From Olavius algarvensis Delta 4 endosymbiont (GTDB taxonomy: Bacteria; Desulfobacterota; Desulfobacteria; Desulfobacterales; CAJINA01), in the NCBI GenBank assembly GCA_905176665.1, contig CAJINA010000005.1, positions 269,301-333,300 on the forward strand: a stretch of 64,000 nt of DNA, written 5' to 3'. This document shows, piece by piece, positions 33,761 through 43,653 of this stretch. The notes under the pieces were generated by a model that saw only the letters and a program-made list of their open reading frames with translations, was not told the origin of the DNA and did no database searches. Made by a program: the position numbers and the translations under genes. The first letter of the stretch is position 1. The number at the start of each line of letters is the position of its first letter.

Positions 33761-33839
33761 CGAGGGCTTCAGAGTCAAGGCGGAAAGGGTGCATTTTTAG
33801 TGTACTACCGCCACCCTTGACAACGCAGAATCTGGAGCC
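33761..33839. repeat. Palindromic intergenic repeat in a 530-bp gene-free gap
   Basis: Left arm GGGCTTCAGAGTCAAGG-CGG and right arm CCGCCACCCTTGACAACGCA with TCTGGAGCC form an imperfect inverted repeat around GGTGCATTTTTAGTGTACTA. The gap (33466-33996) separates DUF3842 from the par region. Apart from this element I see no gene, and no clear parS site. Confidence 0.6.
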
Positions 33840-33996
33840 TTCCGGCTTTCCCGTAGGGTAAAAATCATGACCAAATCGGCCCGATCCCTTGATCCACCGC
33901 CTGGCAACCCCAAGCAGCCTCGGGATTGTCTTTACGATTGATTTTATGACATACTGTTATCCCCACTTTGGCATATTTTTTAGGCAACCTTGGGGT

Positions 33997-34518
33997 TTAC
34001 AGTTTGCGGATCTTGGCCTTGCTCCGCCGAGCCTTTTTCGACAAGCGGCGCCGGGGGCCTTTCTTGCGGGTAGTGGGATTCCACCCGGAGGCAGGTTCGG
34101 TCTCCATTCCCTTGGCATCCAGATACCCGGCCAGCTGCAATTTTTCTTCAAAAGCGGGCGAGGCAATGATGGCAGCACCCCTGGATTGGGCAAAGTCGGC
34201 CACCTCCCGGTCGGAGCTGACAACCAGGGCGCCTTCCTTTTCCCGGGCCGCCATCCTTTTTATGACCCGGTCCGCGGTTTCACCCCGGTGCGAAAAGACC
34301 ACCGCGATGCCTTTGTACCGGTCTCGATCCGAGGTGAATCCCGGTGCCCGCGTACCGTCGAAAACCACGGTAATTTTATGGGCTTTTATACGTTTGTAAG
34401 CGGCCAGCAGGTCCAGCAGCGCTTCTCTCCCGGTCTGGAGATCCAAGCTGTCCAGCCGGCTCAAGTCCGTGGATTGGCGAATGAGATTGTAGCCGTCGAT
34501 GATGATATGAATCGGCAA
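33997..34518 (-). CDS. YacP-like NYN-domain RNase-type protein
   Basis: A 173-residue NYN (PIN-like) nuclease of the YacP group. IIIDGYNLIRQ gives the first catalytic Asp. ITVVFDGTRAPG, ETADRVIKRM and VVSSDREVADFAQ supply the others. The C-terminal 30 residues are very basic (RKKGPRRRLSKKARRSKAKI), probably for nucleic-acid binding. A TTG start is inferred, as no ATG or GTG precedes the conserved core; it lies 6 bases after parB, so the gene is likely coupled to the par operon. Bacterial relatives cleave mRNA or process rRNA. Confidence 0.82.
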   Translation of the reverse strand: MPIHIIIDGYNLIRQSTDLSRLDSLDLQTGREALLDLLAAYKRIKAHKITVVFDGTRAPGFTSDRDRYKGIAVVFSHRGETADRVIKRMAAREKEGALVVSSDREVADFAQSRGAAIIASPAFEEKLQLAGYLDAKGMETEPASGWNPTTRKKGPRRRLSKKARRSKAKIRKL

Positions 34519-34524
34519 ACCGGA

Positions 34525-35430
34525 TTAGCGTTTGAGCAAACCCAGCAAGCGGTCAAGATCGTCGTTGCTGTAAAACTCAATTGCGACGCTGCCCTTTTGC
34601 TGTTTGCGATTAATCCGGACCCGGGTGCCGAAATGGCGGGAGAGATCCTCTTCCAGTCCGGTAAAATAGAATTTTTCAGAATCTGTGGGTGCGGCGGCCG
34701 GTTTGGGGGGCTTTTTCTTCAATCGCTTGATCAGTGTTTCGGTCTGGCGCACGGAGAACTTTTTAGCCACAATTTCCCGCCAGGCGGACAGCTGGCCGGC
34801 TCTGGTGTCGATGCCCAGCAGGGCCCGGGCATGCCCCATACTGATCGTGTTATTGGTAATGCTGCCCTTGATTTCCTCCGGTAGCTGGCGGAGCCGGAGA
34901 AAATTAGCCACCGCGCTGCGGCTTTTGCCGACCCTTTCGGCGACCCGGTTCTGGGTGAGGTTGAACTCGGTTATCAGGCGGTGGTAGGCGTCGGCCTCTT
35001 CAATGGGGTTGAAATCCTCCCGCTGGATGTTCTCGACAATGGACACTTCCAGCATCTGGGCATCGGTAAGGTTCTTGACCATAACCGGCACCTTGGCAAG
35101 ACCGGCCATCTTGGCCGCTCGCAGGCGGCGTTCCCCGGCCACCAGTTCGTAGCCGTTGGTGTCCTTGCGCACCAGCAGGGGTTGTATGATCCCCTGGGTT
35201 TTGATCGATTCGCAGAGTTCCTCCAGTTCGTCGGCGGCAAAGTGGGTCCGTGGCTGGTAGAGGTTGGGACTGACCAGATCTATGTCGCATTCGACAAAAC
35301 CCTTACCGGAATCCGGCCCGGTTGAGGCGGTGGTGGTCGGAATCAGAGCGGCGAGTCCCCGGCCGAGGGCTTGCTTTTTACGCTTTTTCGGCGTGGCGGC
35401 TTTCTTTTTGGCAAGATTTTGTTTCTGCAT
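34525..35430 (-). CDS. parB: Chromosome partitioning protein ParB
   Basis: 301 residues from the ATG with AAGGAG upstream (an adjacent TTG is less likely). ParB CTPase/parS-binding protein: [24 protein letters not shown], the CTP motif [10 protein letters not shown] and [14 protein letters not shown]. The helix-turn-helix [20 protein letters not shown] is followed by a lysine-rich linker and a C-terminal dimer domain ([14 protein letters not shown]). The N-terminus is very basic ([20 protein letters not shown]). It loads on parS near the origin and is moved by ParA. I saw no good parS site in the window. Confidence 0.96.
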   Translation of the reverse strand: MQKQNLAKKKAATPKKRKKQALGRGLAALIPTTTASTGPDSGKGFVECDIDLVSPNLYQPRTHFAADELEELCESIKTQGIIQPLLVRKDTNGYELVAGERRLRAAKMAGLAKVPVMVKNLTDAQMLEVSIVENIQREDFNPIEEADAYHRLITEFNLTQNRVAERVGKSRSAVANFLRLRQLPEEIKGSITNNTISMGHARALLGIDTRAGQLSAWREIVAKKFSVRQTETLIKRLKKKPPKPAAAPTDSEKFYFTGLEEDLSRHFGTRVRINRKQQKGSVAIEFYSNDDLDRLLGLLKR

Positions 35431-35460
35431 CAAGCTCCTTTAGTTCAGCCTGTTGGGAAT

Positions 35461-36225
35461 TTACCGGTCCATTATTTCTATTTCGCGCGCGAGTTCAAAA
35501 TAGCTGGTGGCGCCGGCCGAAGTGGCATCATAGAGCAAAATCGGCTTTCCGAAGCTGGGTGCTTCACTGAGACGTACATTGCGGGGAACCATCGTGTTGA
35601 AGACCAGGTCGTTGAAGTGCTTTTCAGCTTCATCCGCCACTTGGTACGACAGATTGGTCCGCTTATCGAACATCGTCAGTAAAATGCCGCCTACCTCGAG
35701 TTTGGGATTCAGACCGTTTTTTATCAGTTTCATGGTCTGCATCAGCTGGCCGATGCCTTCGAGGGCGTAAAATTCACACTGTAGGGGAATCAACAGGTGT
35801 TTGGCAGCCGTCATGGCGTTTACCGTCAGCAGGCTCAGCGACGGCGGAGAGTCGATGATGATGTATTCAAAATCGTCAGCTATATCGGCCAGCAAGTTTT
35901 TAAGGACCAATTCACGACCCTTGGATTCCATCATTTCAACCTCGAAACCGATCAGTTCGACCAGGGCCGGGATGGCTTTTAAAGTCGGTATTTCGGTGTC
36001 TGTAATCAAGGCCCCGGCTGGTGCGGCACCGATCATGCCGTGATACAGGTTGAGGTCGACGGTTAATTTGTCGATGCCAACGCCTGTGGTTGCGTTGCCC
36101 TGCGGGTCGCAATCTACAAGCAGCGTGGCTTTCTCGGAGACGGCCAGGGCCGCGGCAAGGTTGATGGCTGTGGTGGTTTTTCCCACGCCACCTTTCTGGT
36201 TGGCAATGCAAATGATGTGTGCCAT
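35461..36225 (-). CDS. parA: Chromosome partitioning ATPase ParA
   Basis: 254 residues from the ATG at 36225 (AGGGG 9-10 bases upstream; a GTG two codons earlier is the alternative). Deviant Walker A IANQKGGVGKTTTAINLAA, LLVDCDPQGNATTG and the Walker B region YIIIDSPPSLSLLTVNAM mark the ParA/Soj family. The arginine finger/DNA-binding region near the C-terminus is conserved (MVPRNVRLSEAPSFGKPI). It forms a dynamic gradient that segregates ParB-parS. 30 bases before parB. Such pairs usually lie near oriC, but the usual gid/yidC neighbours are not seen here. Confidence 0.96.
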   Translation of the reverse strand: MAHIICIANQKGGVGKTTTAINLAAALAVSEKATLLVDCDPQGNATTGVGIDKLTVDLNLYHGMIGAAPAGALITDTEIPTLKAIPALVELIGFEVEMMESKGRELVLKNLLADIADDFEYIIIDSPPSLSLLTVNAMTAAKHLLIPLQCEFYALEGIGQLMQTMKLIKNGLNPKLEVGGILLTMFDKRTNLSYQVADEAEKHFNDLVFNTMVPRNVRLSEAPSFGKPILLYDATSAGATSYFELAREIEIMDR

Positions 36226-36397
36226 AATCACGAACCCCTATCATATCTGGAGGGATTTTTAAAGCAGGACATTCTGCCGGTGACGGCTGGCCTGCCCGGG
36301 GGCTGCCTGGTCTGCAAACTTCGGGCTGCAGCTGGGATGACACCCGCTGTGGTTACGGCGATATGACGGAGAGACAAACTGAAGGATCTGCGGGGAT

Positions 36398-37825
36398 ATG
36401 CAAAGGTTAGCTTCTAAAATGATTATACGGGTCACCGTGACTGCCCTGTTGGTAAGCCTTATACTGCCCGCGCCCCTCGGTGCCCTGACCTATTCAAAAG
36501 AAGAAGAGTTCGGCCGGGAGTTTGCCCGCTATGTGGAAACCCACATGGAGGTGATCGACGACCAATTCATAGCAGGATACGTTGAATCGGTAGGCCAGCG
36601 GGTGCTGTCCTATTTTCCGTCCCAGCAGCTCAAGTTTCGCTTCCGGGTAATAAAATCGGAAGTTTACAATGCTTTTGCGGGGCCGGGCGGACACATTTTC
36701 ATTCACAGCGGACTGATCGCTGCCATGGAATCCGAAGATGAACTGGCCGGTATTCTGGGACATGAAATTGCCCACGTGACCAGCCGTCACATATCCCAAA
36801 AATTGGCCCGCCAGAAAAAGATTAGTTACGTCACCCTGGCCGGCATCGTGGCGGGGCTCCTGCTGGGGGCCGCCGGGTCGCAGACCGGCGCCCAGGCCCT
36901 GGCCTACGGGACCCTCGCCGCCAGCCAGTCCGCGGAATTGGCCTACAGCCGCGAAAACGAACTGGAAGCAGATGAGAAGGGGCTGCATTCCATTGCGGCG
37001 GCCGGGTACAACGGCTATGGCCTGGTAAAGATCCTCAAGAAGATGCGCAACCGCGAGTGGTTCGGCACCAAACAGGTACCCACCTACCTGAAAACCCACC
37101 CCGCCACCGAAGACCGGATTCTATACATCGACGGCTGGATGGCGGACAACAAGAGTGCTCTGCGCCCCACTCAGGCCAGCAACCCGCGCGGGTTCATCGT
37201 GGCGCACACCCGGGTCCTGGCACTGTATACCGACCGGCAGCTGGCCCTCAAAACGTTGAAGCGCGGAGTGGACGAGTATCCGGAACAGGCCATCTCCCAT
37301 TACGGGTACGGTCTGGTGTTGGCCCGCAGCGGCAAGTACGATCAGGCCATCGAGCACTTTGAAACGGCACTGCGGATCAGGCCCTTTGACCCCTACCTGC
37401 TGGGAGAACTAGGCCGGGCCCAATACTTCGAAGGACTTTATCGGCCGGCCCTGAACAATCTCGAGGCGGCCGTCAAGATTTTTCCTGAGTTTGCAGATGG
37501 TTTCTTTTACCTGGGGCGTACCTATCAGCAGTTGGGCATGTATCCGGAAGCGGTACGTTACCTGGAAGAGTTGTTTGATTTGGCGCCGCGTTACCCCCGG
37601 CTCAGTTATTTTCTAGGCAATGCCCACGGGAAACTTGGGCAACTGGGGCAGGCGCACTACTATCTGGCTCTTTACTACCTGAAAAAGGGTGAGCAGGAAA
37701 CCGCCCGATTTCACCTTCAGCGGGCCCAAAAGGCTGAAACCGATCCCGTGAACAAAGACCGTATTGAGGATCTGCTCAGCAAGCTCAAACCGGTCAAACC
37801 CGGGCAAAAGAACCCCCGGCGGTAG
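36398..37825 (+). CDS. M48 family zinc metalloprotease with TPR repeats (BepA-like)
   Basis: A 475-residue secreted protease. A signal peptide ends near LPAPLGALT. The M48 catalytic core has GHEIAHVTSRH (HExxH, ~128) and the third ligand in ENELEADEKGLHSIAAAGYN. TPR-like repeats occupy about 270-455 (AISHYGYGLVLARSGKYDQA, ADGFFYLGRTYQQLGMYPEA, GKLGQLGQAHYYLALYYLKK). BepA-type proteins survey outer-membrane protein assembly in the periplasm. It lies divergently from parA. The alternative start at 36419 would shorten the signal peptide. Confidence 0.93.
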   Translation: MQRLASKMIIRVTVTALLVSLILPAPLGALTYSKEEEFGREFARYVETHMEVIDDQFIAGYVESVGQRVLSYFPSQQLKFRFRVIKSEVYNAFAGPGGHIFIHSGLIAAMESEDELAGILGHEIAHVTSRHISQKLARQKKISYVTLAGIVAGLLLGAAGSQTGAQALAYGTLAASQSAELAYSRENELEADEKGLHSIAAAGYNGYGLVKILKKMRNREWFGTKQVPTYLKTHPATEDRILYIDGWMADNKSALRPTQASNPRGFIVAHTRVLALYTDRQLALKTLKRGVDEYPEQAISHYGYGLVLARSGKYDQAIEHFETALRIRPFDPYLLGELGRAQYFEGLYRPALNNLEAAVKIFPEFADGFFYLGRTYQQLGMYPEAVRYLEELFDLAPRYPRLSYFLGNAHGKLGQLGQAHYYLALYYLKKGEQETARFHLQRAQKAETDPVNKDRIEDLLSKLKPVKPGQKNPRR

Positions 37826-37855
37826 GATGTTTGGGCCGGCACCGCCCTTGGTCAT

Positions 37856-39889
37856 CTAGCTGCGGTCGAAATGCGAAAACTGCATGGAGAACGTACCGCG
37901 GCCCTGGGTGGCTGAGCGCAGGGCGGTAGAGTAACCGAACATCTGGGCCAGCGGTACCGTTGCCTTAATGACCTGGATGCCGGTTTTGTGCTCCATGGAT
38001 TCAATTTTACCGCCGCGCGCATTGATATCCCCAATCACATCGCCCATGAACGCTTCCGGTACAAAGATCTCCACCTTCATAATCGGATCGAGCAGGAAAG
38101 GGTCGGCTTTGGCCAGGGCTGCCTTCAAGGCCATGGATGCACTGACCGTGTAGGCCAGTTCCGATCCCTGCGACTCCTTAACCGATCCGCCGATGAGAGT
38201 TGCCGCTACACCCACTACCGGGTAGCCCATCAGGGACCCGCTTTCCAGGGCCTCCAGCACCCCTTTCTCGATAGCCGGGATGTATAATTCCGGAATGATC
38301 TCTTCCGACACCATGGATTTGAAACGGTTTTCCGATCCCCGGGGCAGAGGTGACAGCTGCAGCTCGACTTCGCCGAAATGACGCTGGCCGGCCACTTCCT
38401 TGTCAAAGGTTGCCCGGGCCGCGGCCTCTTTTTCGATGGTCTCCCGGTAAACAACCTGGGGACGCCCCACATTGACGCTGGTTTTGAATTCGCGCAGCAT
38501 GCGGCTGATGATCACTTCCAGGTGCAGCTCGCCCATGCCGGATAAAATGGTCTGCCCTGTATCCGGGTCTTTTTTCAGGCGCAGGGTGGGATCTTCGGCC
38601 GTGAACTTATCCAGAACCTGGTCGAGCTTGTCCTGATCAGCGCTGGTTTTAGGTTCTATGGCGACTGAGATCACCGGCTCATAAATATCAATTTTTTCCA
38701 GCAGTAGTGGTTTATCGATCGCACACAGGGTTTCCCCGGTAGTAGAGTCTTTCAAGCCGACCACCCCGACAATGCTGCCGGCCCCGGCTTCATCCACCCG
38801 TTCTTTTTTATTGGCATGCATACGCAGTATCCGGGCCAGCTTCTCCTTGGATTTTCGCGCCGGGTTAAACACATCTCCCTTGGCTTTCAGGCGTCCGCTG
38901 TAGACCCTTACAAAACTGAGTTTGCGGCCTTCTATCATGGACACCTTGAAAATTAGCGCCGCCAGAGGTGCGCTGTCCGCAGGGGGACAAGCCACGGCTT
39001 CACCGGTTTCGGGATGTTCACCCTGGATGGGCGGTACATCCAGCGGACTCGGCAGGTAGTCGATGATGGCATCCAGCAGGGGTTGAATACCCCGGTTCTT
39101 CAGAGCGCTGCCGCATAAAATGGGGACCAGTTCAAGGTCGATGGTGGCTTTGCGAATAGCGGCTACGATCATTTTGGGGTCGATCTCTTCCTCGGCCAGG
39201 TAGGCCTCCATGATTGCGTCGTCTGTTTCGGCCAGCGTTTCAATCAGCAGTTCACGATATTCACGGGCCTGGTCGACCAGTTCGGAAGGGATATCTTCCG
39301 AAGAAAAGGTGGCGCCCAGGGTGTCGGCTTGCCAGCGGATCTGCTGCATACCGATCAGGTCAATGACCCCTTCGAATTCATCCTCGCTGCCCACCGGCAG
39401 CTGCAGGATCAACGGCGATGCGTTGAGGCGCTCTTGCATCATTTCGATGGTCCCGAAAAAGTCGGCGCCGATGCGGTCGAGTTTGTTTATGAAGGCGATT
39501 TTCGGTACCCGGTATTTGTCAGCCTGTCGCCAGACGGTTTCAGACTGCGGTTCCACCCCGCCCACGGCGCAGAAAACGCCGATGGCCCCGTCCAGGACCC
39601 GCAGGGAGCGCTCCACTTCGATGGTAAAATCCACATGCCCCGGGGTATCGATAATCTGGATTTCGCGGTTGTTCCACTGGCAGGTCGTGACGGCCGATGT
39701 AATCGTTATGCCGCGTTCCTGCTCGTCAGGCATCCAATCCATTACCGCTTCGCCATTGTGGACTTCTCCGATCCGGTGTGAGCGGCCCGAGTAGTACAAT
39801 ATCCTTTCGGTAACAGTGGTTTTGCCGGCGTCAATATGCGCCATGATGCCGATGTTTCTGATTTTGCTGATTTTGTCTTTTGGTTTCAT
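37856..39889 (-). CDS. fusA: Elongation factor G (or EF-G paralogue)
   Basis: 677 residues from [12 protein letters not shown]; the frame extends upstream, but those residues are unlike EF-G. G1 [14 protein letters not shown]2 RGITITSA, G3 DTPGHVDFT and G4 FINKLDR are intact, and domains II-V follow ([25 protein letters not shown]). The ATG overlaps the stop of the GerMN gene as ATGA, with no strong ribosome site, so translation depends on the upstream gene. A housekeeping fusA normally sits with rpsL/rpsG, absent here; this may be a second, specialised EF-G. Confidence 0.93.
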   Translation of the reverse strand: MKPKDKISKIRNIGIMAHIDAGKTTVTERILYYSGRSHRIGEVHNGEAVMDWMPDEQERGITITSAVTTCQWNNREIQIIDTPGHVDFTIEVERSLRVLDGAIGVFCAVGGVEPQSETVWRQADKYRVPKIAFINKLDRIGADFFGTIEMMQERLNASPLILQLPVGSEDEFEGVIDLIGMQQIRWQADTLGATFSSEDIPSELVDQAREYRELLIETLAETDDAIMEAYLAEEEIDPKMIVAAIRKATIDLELVPILCGSALKNRGIQPLLDAIIDYLPSPLDVPPIQGEHPETGEAVACPPADSAPLAALIFKVSMIEGRKLSFVRVYSGRLKAKGDVFNPARKSKEKLARILRMHANKKERVDEAGAGSIVGVVGLKDSTTGETLCAIDKPLLLEKIDIYEPVISVAIEPKTSADQDKLDQVLDKFTAEDPTLRLKKDPDTGQTILSGMGELHLEVIISRMLREFKTSVNVGRPQVVYRETIEKEAAARATFDKEVAGQRHFGEVELQLSPLPRGSENRFKSMVSEEIIPELYIPAIEKGVLEALESGSLMGYPVVGVAATLIGGSVKESQGSELAYTVSASMALKAALAKADPFLLDPIMKVEIFVPEAFMGDVIGDINARGGKIESMEHKTGIQVIKATVPLAQMFGYSTALRSATQGRGTFSMQFSHFDRS

Positions 39890-40461
39890 CTTATCAGGAG
39901 AATATTCGCTTTCAGAGGATAGCGCAGGTCCAGATGCCCGGCCGTCGGCAGCGGCTCCCGGCCGAGATTCAGGAACTGAACTGCTTCTATTTCCGCCATG
40001 TTGAGAACCAGTGAGTTCACGATCGAATATAGTGCCAGCATGTCCGCTTGAAGACCGCCGGGATGCTTTTGCCACATGGTATTGTTGAAATCGATATACG
40101 CCGTTCGATCACCGTCGATAAAAAAGGTTCGCAGGACTTCGCCGGCCGGAAGGGTGCGCCCCAGGCCCTGGCTCTGCGGGCCGGTTGTCAATTCACGCAC
40201 AATTAGCTTGCCAAGGGCGGTCGGAGTTTCCGGCCGGAGTATCTGGCGCTGCTCGGCCTGCAATGCAAAACGGGTCGGATCGGCAAAATAGAGACTGATC
40301 GTCATTTCCTGGGTGCCGGCCGGCCGGGCCGTTTGGGCGCTGACGCCGACAACCGTCGACAGGCAGACTGCGGCTAACGCCAAAAAACCGATCAGAATTC
40401 CCGGTGCCAGCGGCCTGATGCCGAACCTGCGGCGAAAGTTATGGTCTGGGCATCTTGGCAT
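39886..40461 (-). CDS. GerMN-domain exported protein
   Basis: A 191-residue protein with an N-terminal membrane/signal segment ([20 protein letters not shown]) and a GerMN domain: [51 protein letters not shown] and [20 protein letters not shown]. GerMN domains are known from spore germination GerM but are widespread in non-sporulating Gram-negatives, with unknown envelope roles. Its start overlaps the cyclase gene by 23 bases and its stop overlaps fusA. Start codon uncertain: no good ribosome site before 40461. Confidence 0.82.
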   Translation of the reverse strand: MPRCPDHNFRRRFGIRPLAPGILIGFLALAAVCLSTVVGVSAQTARPAGTQEMTISLYFADPTRFALQAEQRQILRPETPTALGKLIVRELTTGPQSQGLGRTLPAGEVLRTFFIDGDRTAYIDFNNTMWQKHPGGLQADMLALYSIVNSLVLNMAEIEAVQFLNLGREPLPTAGHLDLRYPLKANILLIR

Positions 40462-41113
40462 TGTAGGCGTCGGCTCGGTAGAAATTCACCGGCAAGTTTA
40501 CGATTTCGTAGACATGGGTCGGGTACAAGATGCCCCGAAATTGTTTGGTGATCCGACCGCTTATTTCAACATCGATGTTAAACTGCTTCAGCAGGATGCG
40601 GACGTCGTTGGAAATCATCATTTTTGTATGGGAGCCCTCCCGGGACAAACCTTCAACCCGTTTGGCCAGGTTTATGGCATACCCTTCGGGCTTGGGCGGC
40701 AGCTTTTTGGAAACCCGGGACCGGACAATTACTTTGCCGGTGTGGATGCCGATGGCAATGTCCGAAGCAATCTTGGCTTCCGACACCCGCTTGATATTGA
40801 ATGATGACTGAAACCAGAGTGATTTCATGTAAGATGCCAGCATAAGGGCCGTATACAGATTATGGCCGGTGTCCTCGGCATACAGGATGGCGCAGGCTTC
40901 ATCTCCGCGGACATCGAATTCCATTTGATTCTCATCTATATGGGTGAGTTCATATACCCGCTTTTTGGCATCGAACATAGTCTTCTGGAATTCTTCCAAA
41001 AACATGTCATAATCAACCAGCCCGAGGGTGTCCGAAAAAACAGAAGAGTGGATAATATCGGAGAAAAGGATCACCGCTTGCCGCGGTACTGCCTTTTGGG
41101 TAGCTGGAGTCAT
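40439..41113 (-). CDS. Single-domain class III nucleotide cyclase
   Basis: 224 residues from the ATG with GAGGG upstream. A class III cyclase homology domain: first metal Asp in VILFSDIIHSSVF, second in FDVRGDEACAILYA. The later YAINLAKRVEGLSREG aligns with the VNxAARL helix, though the family's (A)AR reads AKR. It lacks a receiver or membrane domain and its activity is uncertain. It heads an overlapping run with GerMN and fusA. A cAMP or cGMP link to translation or stress is possible but unsupported. The strand ends inside GerMN. Confidence 0.8.
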   Translation of the reverse strand: MTPATQKAVPRQAVILFSDIIHSSVFSDTLGLVDYDMFLEEFQKTMFDAKKRVYELTHIDENQMEFDVRGDEACAILYAEDTGHNLYTALMLASYMKSLWFQSSFNIKRVSEAKIASDIAIGIHTGKVIVRSRVSKKLPPKPEGYAINLAKRVEGLSREGSHTKMMISNDVRILLKQFNIDVEISGRITKQFRGILYPTHVYEIVNLPVNFYRADAYNAKMPRP

Positions 41114-41257
41114 TACAGCCCTCTTGGAATGTCCATAACCGGTTTGATCAACCTGTCTGCCAAGCCTTCTGCATACGGATCTACCATATCGACCTATATA
41201 ACACAATCCGGGGTTTGAAAAGTTTCCCCGGGCCGTCTGGCACCTGCCGCCGCCACA

Positions 41258-41291
41258 TAAAAAGGGGGTAGTCGCGGCGACCACCCCCTAT
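41258..41291 (-). terminator. Intrinsic terminator of tRNA-Ala
   Basis: On the minus strand AGGGGGTGGTCGC pairs with GCGACTACCCCCT and is followed by TTTTT (plus-strand aaaaa at 41259-41263). It lies 8 bases downstream of the tRNA 3' end. Confidence 0.88.
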
Positions 41292-41298
41292 GCTTGCT

Positions 41299-41374
41299 TG
41301 GTGGAGCTGAGGGGGATCGAACCCCTGACCTCATGACTGCCAGTCATGCGCTCTCCCATCTGAGCTACAGCCCC
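41299..41374 (-). tRNA. tRNA-Ala (anticodon GGC)
   Basis: A 76-base cloverleaf with encoded CCA. Acceptor stem GGGGCTG/CAGCTCC includes the G3:U70 wobble pair that identifies alanine tRNAs. D arm GCTCAGATGGGAGAGC; anticodon arm CATGA-CTGGCAG-TCATG, giving GGC, which reads GCC/GCU. T arm AGGGG-TTCGATC-CCCCT. Confidence 0.97.
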
Positions 41375-41387
41375 AATAAGTAAGGGG

Positions 41388-41416
41388 CACCTAACAGATA
41401 TACTGTCGGGTGTCAA
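41388..41416 (-). promoter_or_regulatory. Possible tRNA-Ala promoter
   Basis: On the minus strand a perfect TTGACA (41416-41411) precedes, by 17 bases, TAGGTG (41393-41388), a poor -10 box. The distance to the tRNA 5' end (41374) fits. Confidence 0.3.
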
Positions 41417-41602
41417 CGAAAAGTTACGGTTTTCCTTCTCAAAATTACACCCGCCGATGGCCTGGCAGACAGCCGCTATCCGAATTCCAAGCGACTCATT
41501 TTACCCCCCGCGGCAGGACCCGGTGCGACCAGATGCGGGCGGTCGTCATCAAGGTCTTCCCCACTGGATTGACGGCGGCTGCGGACGATAATTCCAGAGG
41601 TA

Positions 41603-41631
41603 TTGACAAATTGCCTGGTAGAGAATAAATT
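41603..41631 (+). promoter_or_regulatory. Putative sigma70 promoter of ppiD
   Basis: TTGACA (41603-41608), a 17-base spacer and TAAATT (41626-41631), about 100 bases before the ppiD ATG. The rest of the 41375-41734 gap shows no gene. Confidence 0.5.
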
Positions 41632-41734
41632 CAACCGTTTAGTAAAACCGCCGATAGTAGTAACACATTGTCTTTACCCGCCCGCCACCTGGATGGGAGG
41701 CGAGGCAAAAAACAGGAAAATTCAAGGAGTTTTC

Positions 41735-43636
41735 ATGCTCGACCTGATGCGCAAGAAAGCCGGAACCTGGATGATCAAGTTCATTCTGGGGGTCATTATC
41801 ATCGTATTTACCTTCTGGGGCGTGGGCAGCTGGACGGCCCAGAAGATCAACCGGGTGGCCACCGTAGATGGTGAACCTATTCCCGTGGAGACCTACCGGT
41901 TTGCCTATAACCAGTTGATGGATCAAATGCGCCGGCAGTTTGGAAACAATCTGTCTGAAGATCTTTTGAAAATGCTCAATGTTGATGAGCAGGCCATGAA
42001 TCAGGTTATTGACCAGAAGCTGATTCTAAAGGAAGCCCGGCGACTGAATTTCGATGTAACCAAGCAGGAACTGGTGGCCGCAATTGCCGGATATCCCGGG
42101 TTTCAAGTGGATGGTGTGTTCAACCGCCGACGGTATGAGGCGGTGTTGAGCAACAACCGGATGTCGCCCGAGGCATTCGAAGCCACTCAGGAAAAATCGA
42201 TGCTGATCGACAAGGTCAGAAGGTTCGTGACTCAAAACGCCAAAGTGTCCGACCTCGAGGCCCGTGAATGGTATAACTGGCGCAACAGTGAAGTCAATGT
42301 AGACTATGCCCTGTTTGCACCAGCCAAGTTCCCGGTTACCGGACCTGATGATAGCCAGGCCCAGGCCTATTTCGACGAGAACAAGGAAGCCTATCGTACA
42401 GCGCCGCTGGTGAAGGCGGAGTACGTCTTTTTTGATCCGGCCTTACACACCGGCGAGGTAGCGGTTACCCAGGAGGATATCCTGGAGTACTACGATTCCC
42501 ATGTTGGTGAATTCCGGGAACCGAAACAGGTCCGTGCGCGGCATGTGCTGATCAAAGTCGACCAGACTGCGGCCAAGGCCGATGTCGAAAAATCGCGTGA
42601 ACAGGCAGAGAATGTCGCCCGCCGGGCCCAAGGTGGCGAGGATTTTGCCACGCTGGCCAAGGAGTATTCACAGGGGCCTAGCAGGACAACCGGCGGTGAC
42701 CTGGGATTCTTCAAGAAAACGGATATGGTGGCGCCGTTTGCCGAAAAAGCATTTGCCATGCAGGTTGGAGAGATCAGTGACCCGGTGCGTACCCGTTTCG
42801 GTTGGCACGTCATCAAGGTAGAGCAGATCAAAGCCGCTCAAGTCAAAACGCCGGACCAGGTGAGCCCCCAAATCAGTAAACGTTTAAAGGATACCGCTGC
42901 CAAGAACCTGGCCTACGAACAAGCGGACCGGGTGTTTGAGTCATCCTATGAAGACAATTCCCTGTCAATCGGTGCTGCTGCGGAAGGCTTGACCGCGGTA
43001 ACCTCCGGATTCTTCGATCGGAGTGGGCCGCAGAAAGATTTCGTCAATGGTCCGGCTTTTGCGCAGGCGGCCTTCAGTCTGCCCGAAGGTGAGATCAGCG
43101 ACATTGTCGATGCCGGCCAGGGGTTCTATCTGATCAAGGTGATTGCGAAGCAACCCGCCACCATACCAGCACTGGCTCCGGTCCGCGAGCGGGTTGATCG
43201 CGACTGGCAGCAGCATGAGCGGGATAAACTGGCCATGCAGGCGGCCGCCGCATTTTTAGAAGAGATGCGAAGCCCCTCGGGCAACTGGGATGAGTCGGCG
43301 GCCAAGGGCGCGGCTGAAACCGGTGAAACCGGTTATTTCAAGAAGAACGCCGAAATACCGCATATCGGTCAGGCATCCCAGATTGCCACCGCCGCTTTTG
43401 AGTTGTCCCGAGACAAACCCCTGCCGGCGGCGCCCTTGAAAAGTGAAAAAGGTGTATACGTGATCCGTTACAAAGAGCGCAAAATGCCGGATGGGACCGG
43501 GTTCTCCCAAGAAAAGAAAACCATTCAGGCTTCGCTGCTGGGGCAGAAAAAACGTGACATGTTTTCAGCGCTGGTGGCAAACCTGCGGGCGAACAGTGAA
43601 ATTTTGGTCGAAGACCGCTATACCAAACAACCATAA
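41735..43636 (+). CDS. ppiD: PpiD-like membrane-anchored peptidyl-prolyl isomerase
   Basis: 633 residues from the ATG with AAGGAG upstream; the open frame to 41603 adds unlikely residues. MLDLMRKKAGTWMIKFILGV leads into one N-terminal membrane helix. A SurA-like N-terminal domain follows (QVIDQKLILKEARRLNFDVT). A PpiC-type parvulin domain spans ~265-370 (VRARHVLIKVDQTAAKADVE, GGDLGFFKKTDMVAPFAEKA, TRFGWHVIKVEQI), with a second degenerate parvulin-like segment (~400-480). It assists folding of exported proteins at the inner membrane's outer face. The small zinc-ribbon gene follows after 17 bases. Confidence 0.93.
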   Translation: MLDLMRKKAGTWMIKFILGVIIIVFTFWGVGSWTAQKINRVATVDGEPIPVETYRFAYNQLMDQMRRQFGNNLSEDLLKMLNVDEQAMNQVIDQKLILKEARRLNFDVTKQELVAAIAGYPGFQVDGVFNRRRYEAVLSNNRMSPEAFEATQEKSMLIDKVRRFVTQNAKVSDLEAREWYNWRNSEVNVDYALFAPAKFPVTGPDDSQAQAYFDENKEAYRTAPLVKAEYVFFDPALHTGEVAVTQEDILEYYDSHVGEFREPKQVRARHVLIKVDQTAAKADVEKSREQAENVARRAQGGEDFATLAKEYSQGPSRTTGGDLGFFKKTDMVAPFAEKAFAMQVGEISDPVRTRFGWHVIKVEQIKAAQVKTPDQVSPQISKRLKDTAAKNLAYEQADRVFESSYEDNSLSIGAAAEGLTAVTSGFFDRSGPQKDFVNGPAFAQAAFSLPEGEISDIVDAGQGFYLIKVIAKQPATIPALAPVRERVDRDWQQHERDKLAMQAAAAFLEEMRSPSGNWDESAAKGAAETGETGYFKKNAEIPHIGQASQIATAAFELSRDKPLPAAPLKSEKGVYVIRYKERKMPDGTGFSQEKKTIQASLLGQKKRDMFSALVANLRANSEILVEDRYTKQP

Positions 43637-43653
43637 ACAGGAAAGACAACGTT

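Noticed and set aside
33889..34884. 331-codon plus-strand open frame
   Set aside because: It is antisense to the NYN-domain gene and parB, both of which have clear motifs.
39886..40461. GerMN gene as a sign of sporulation
   Set aside because: GerMN domains are common in non-sporulating Gram-negative bacteria and no spore gene is nearby.
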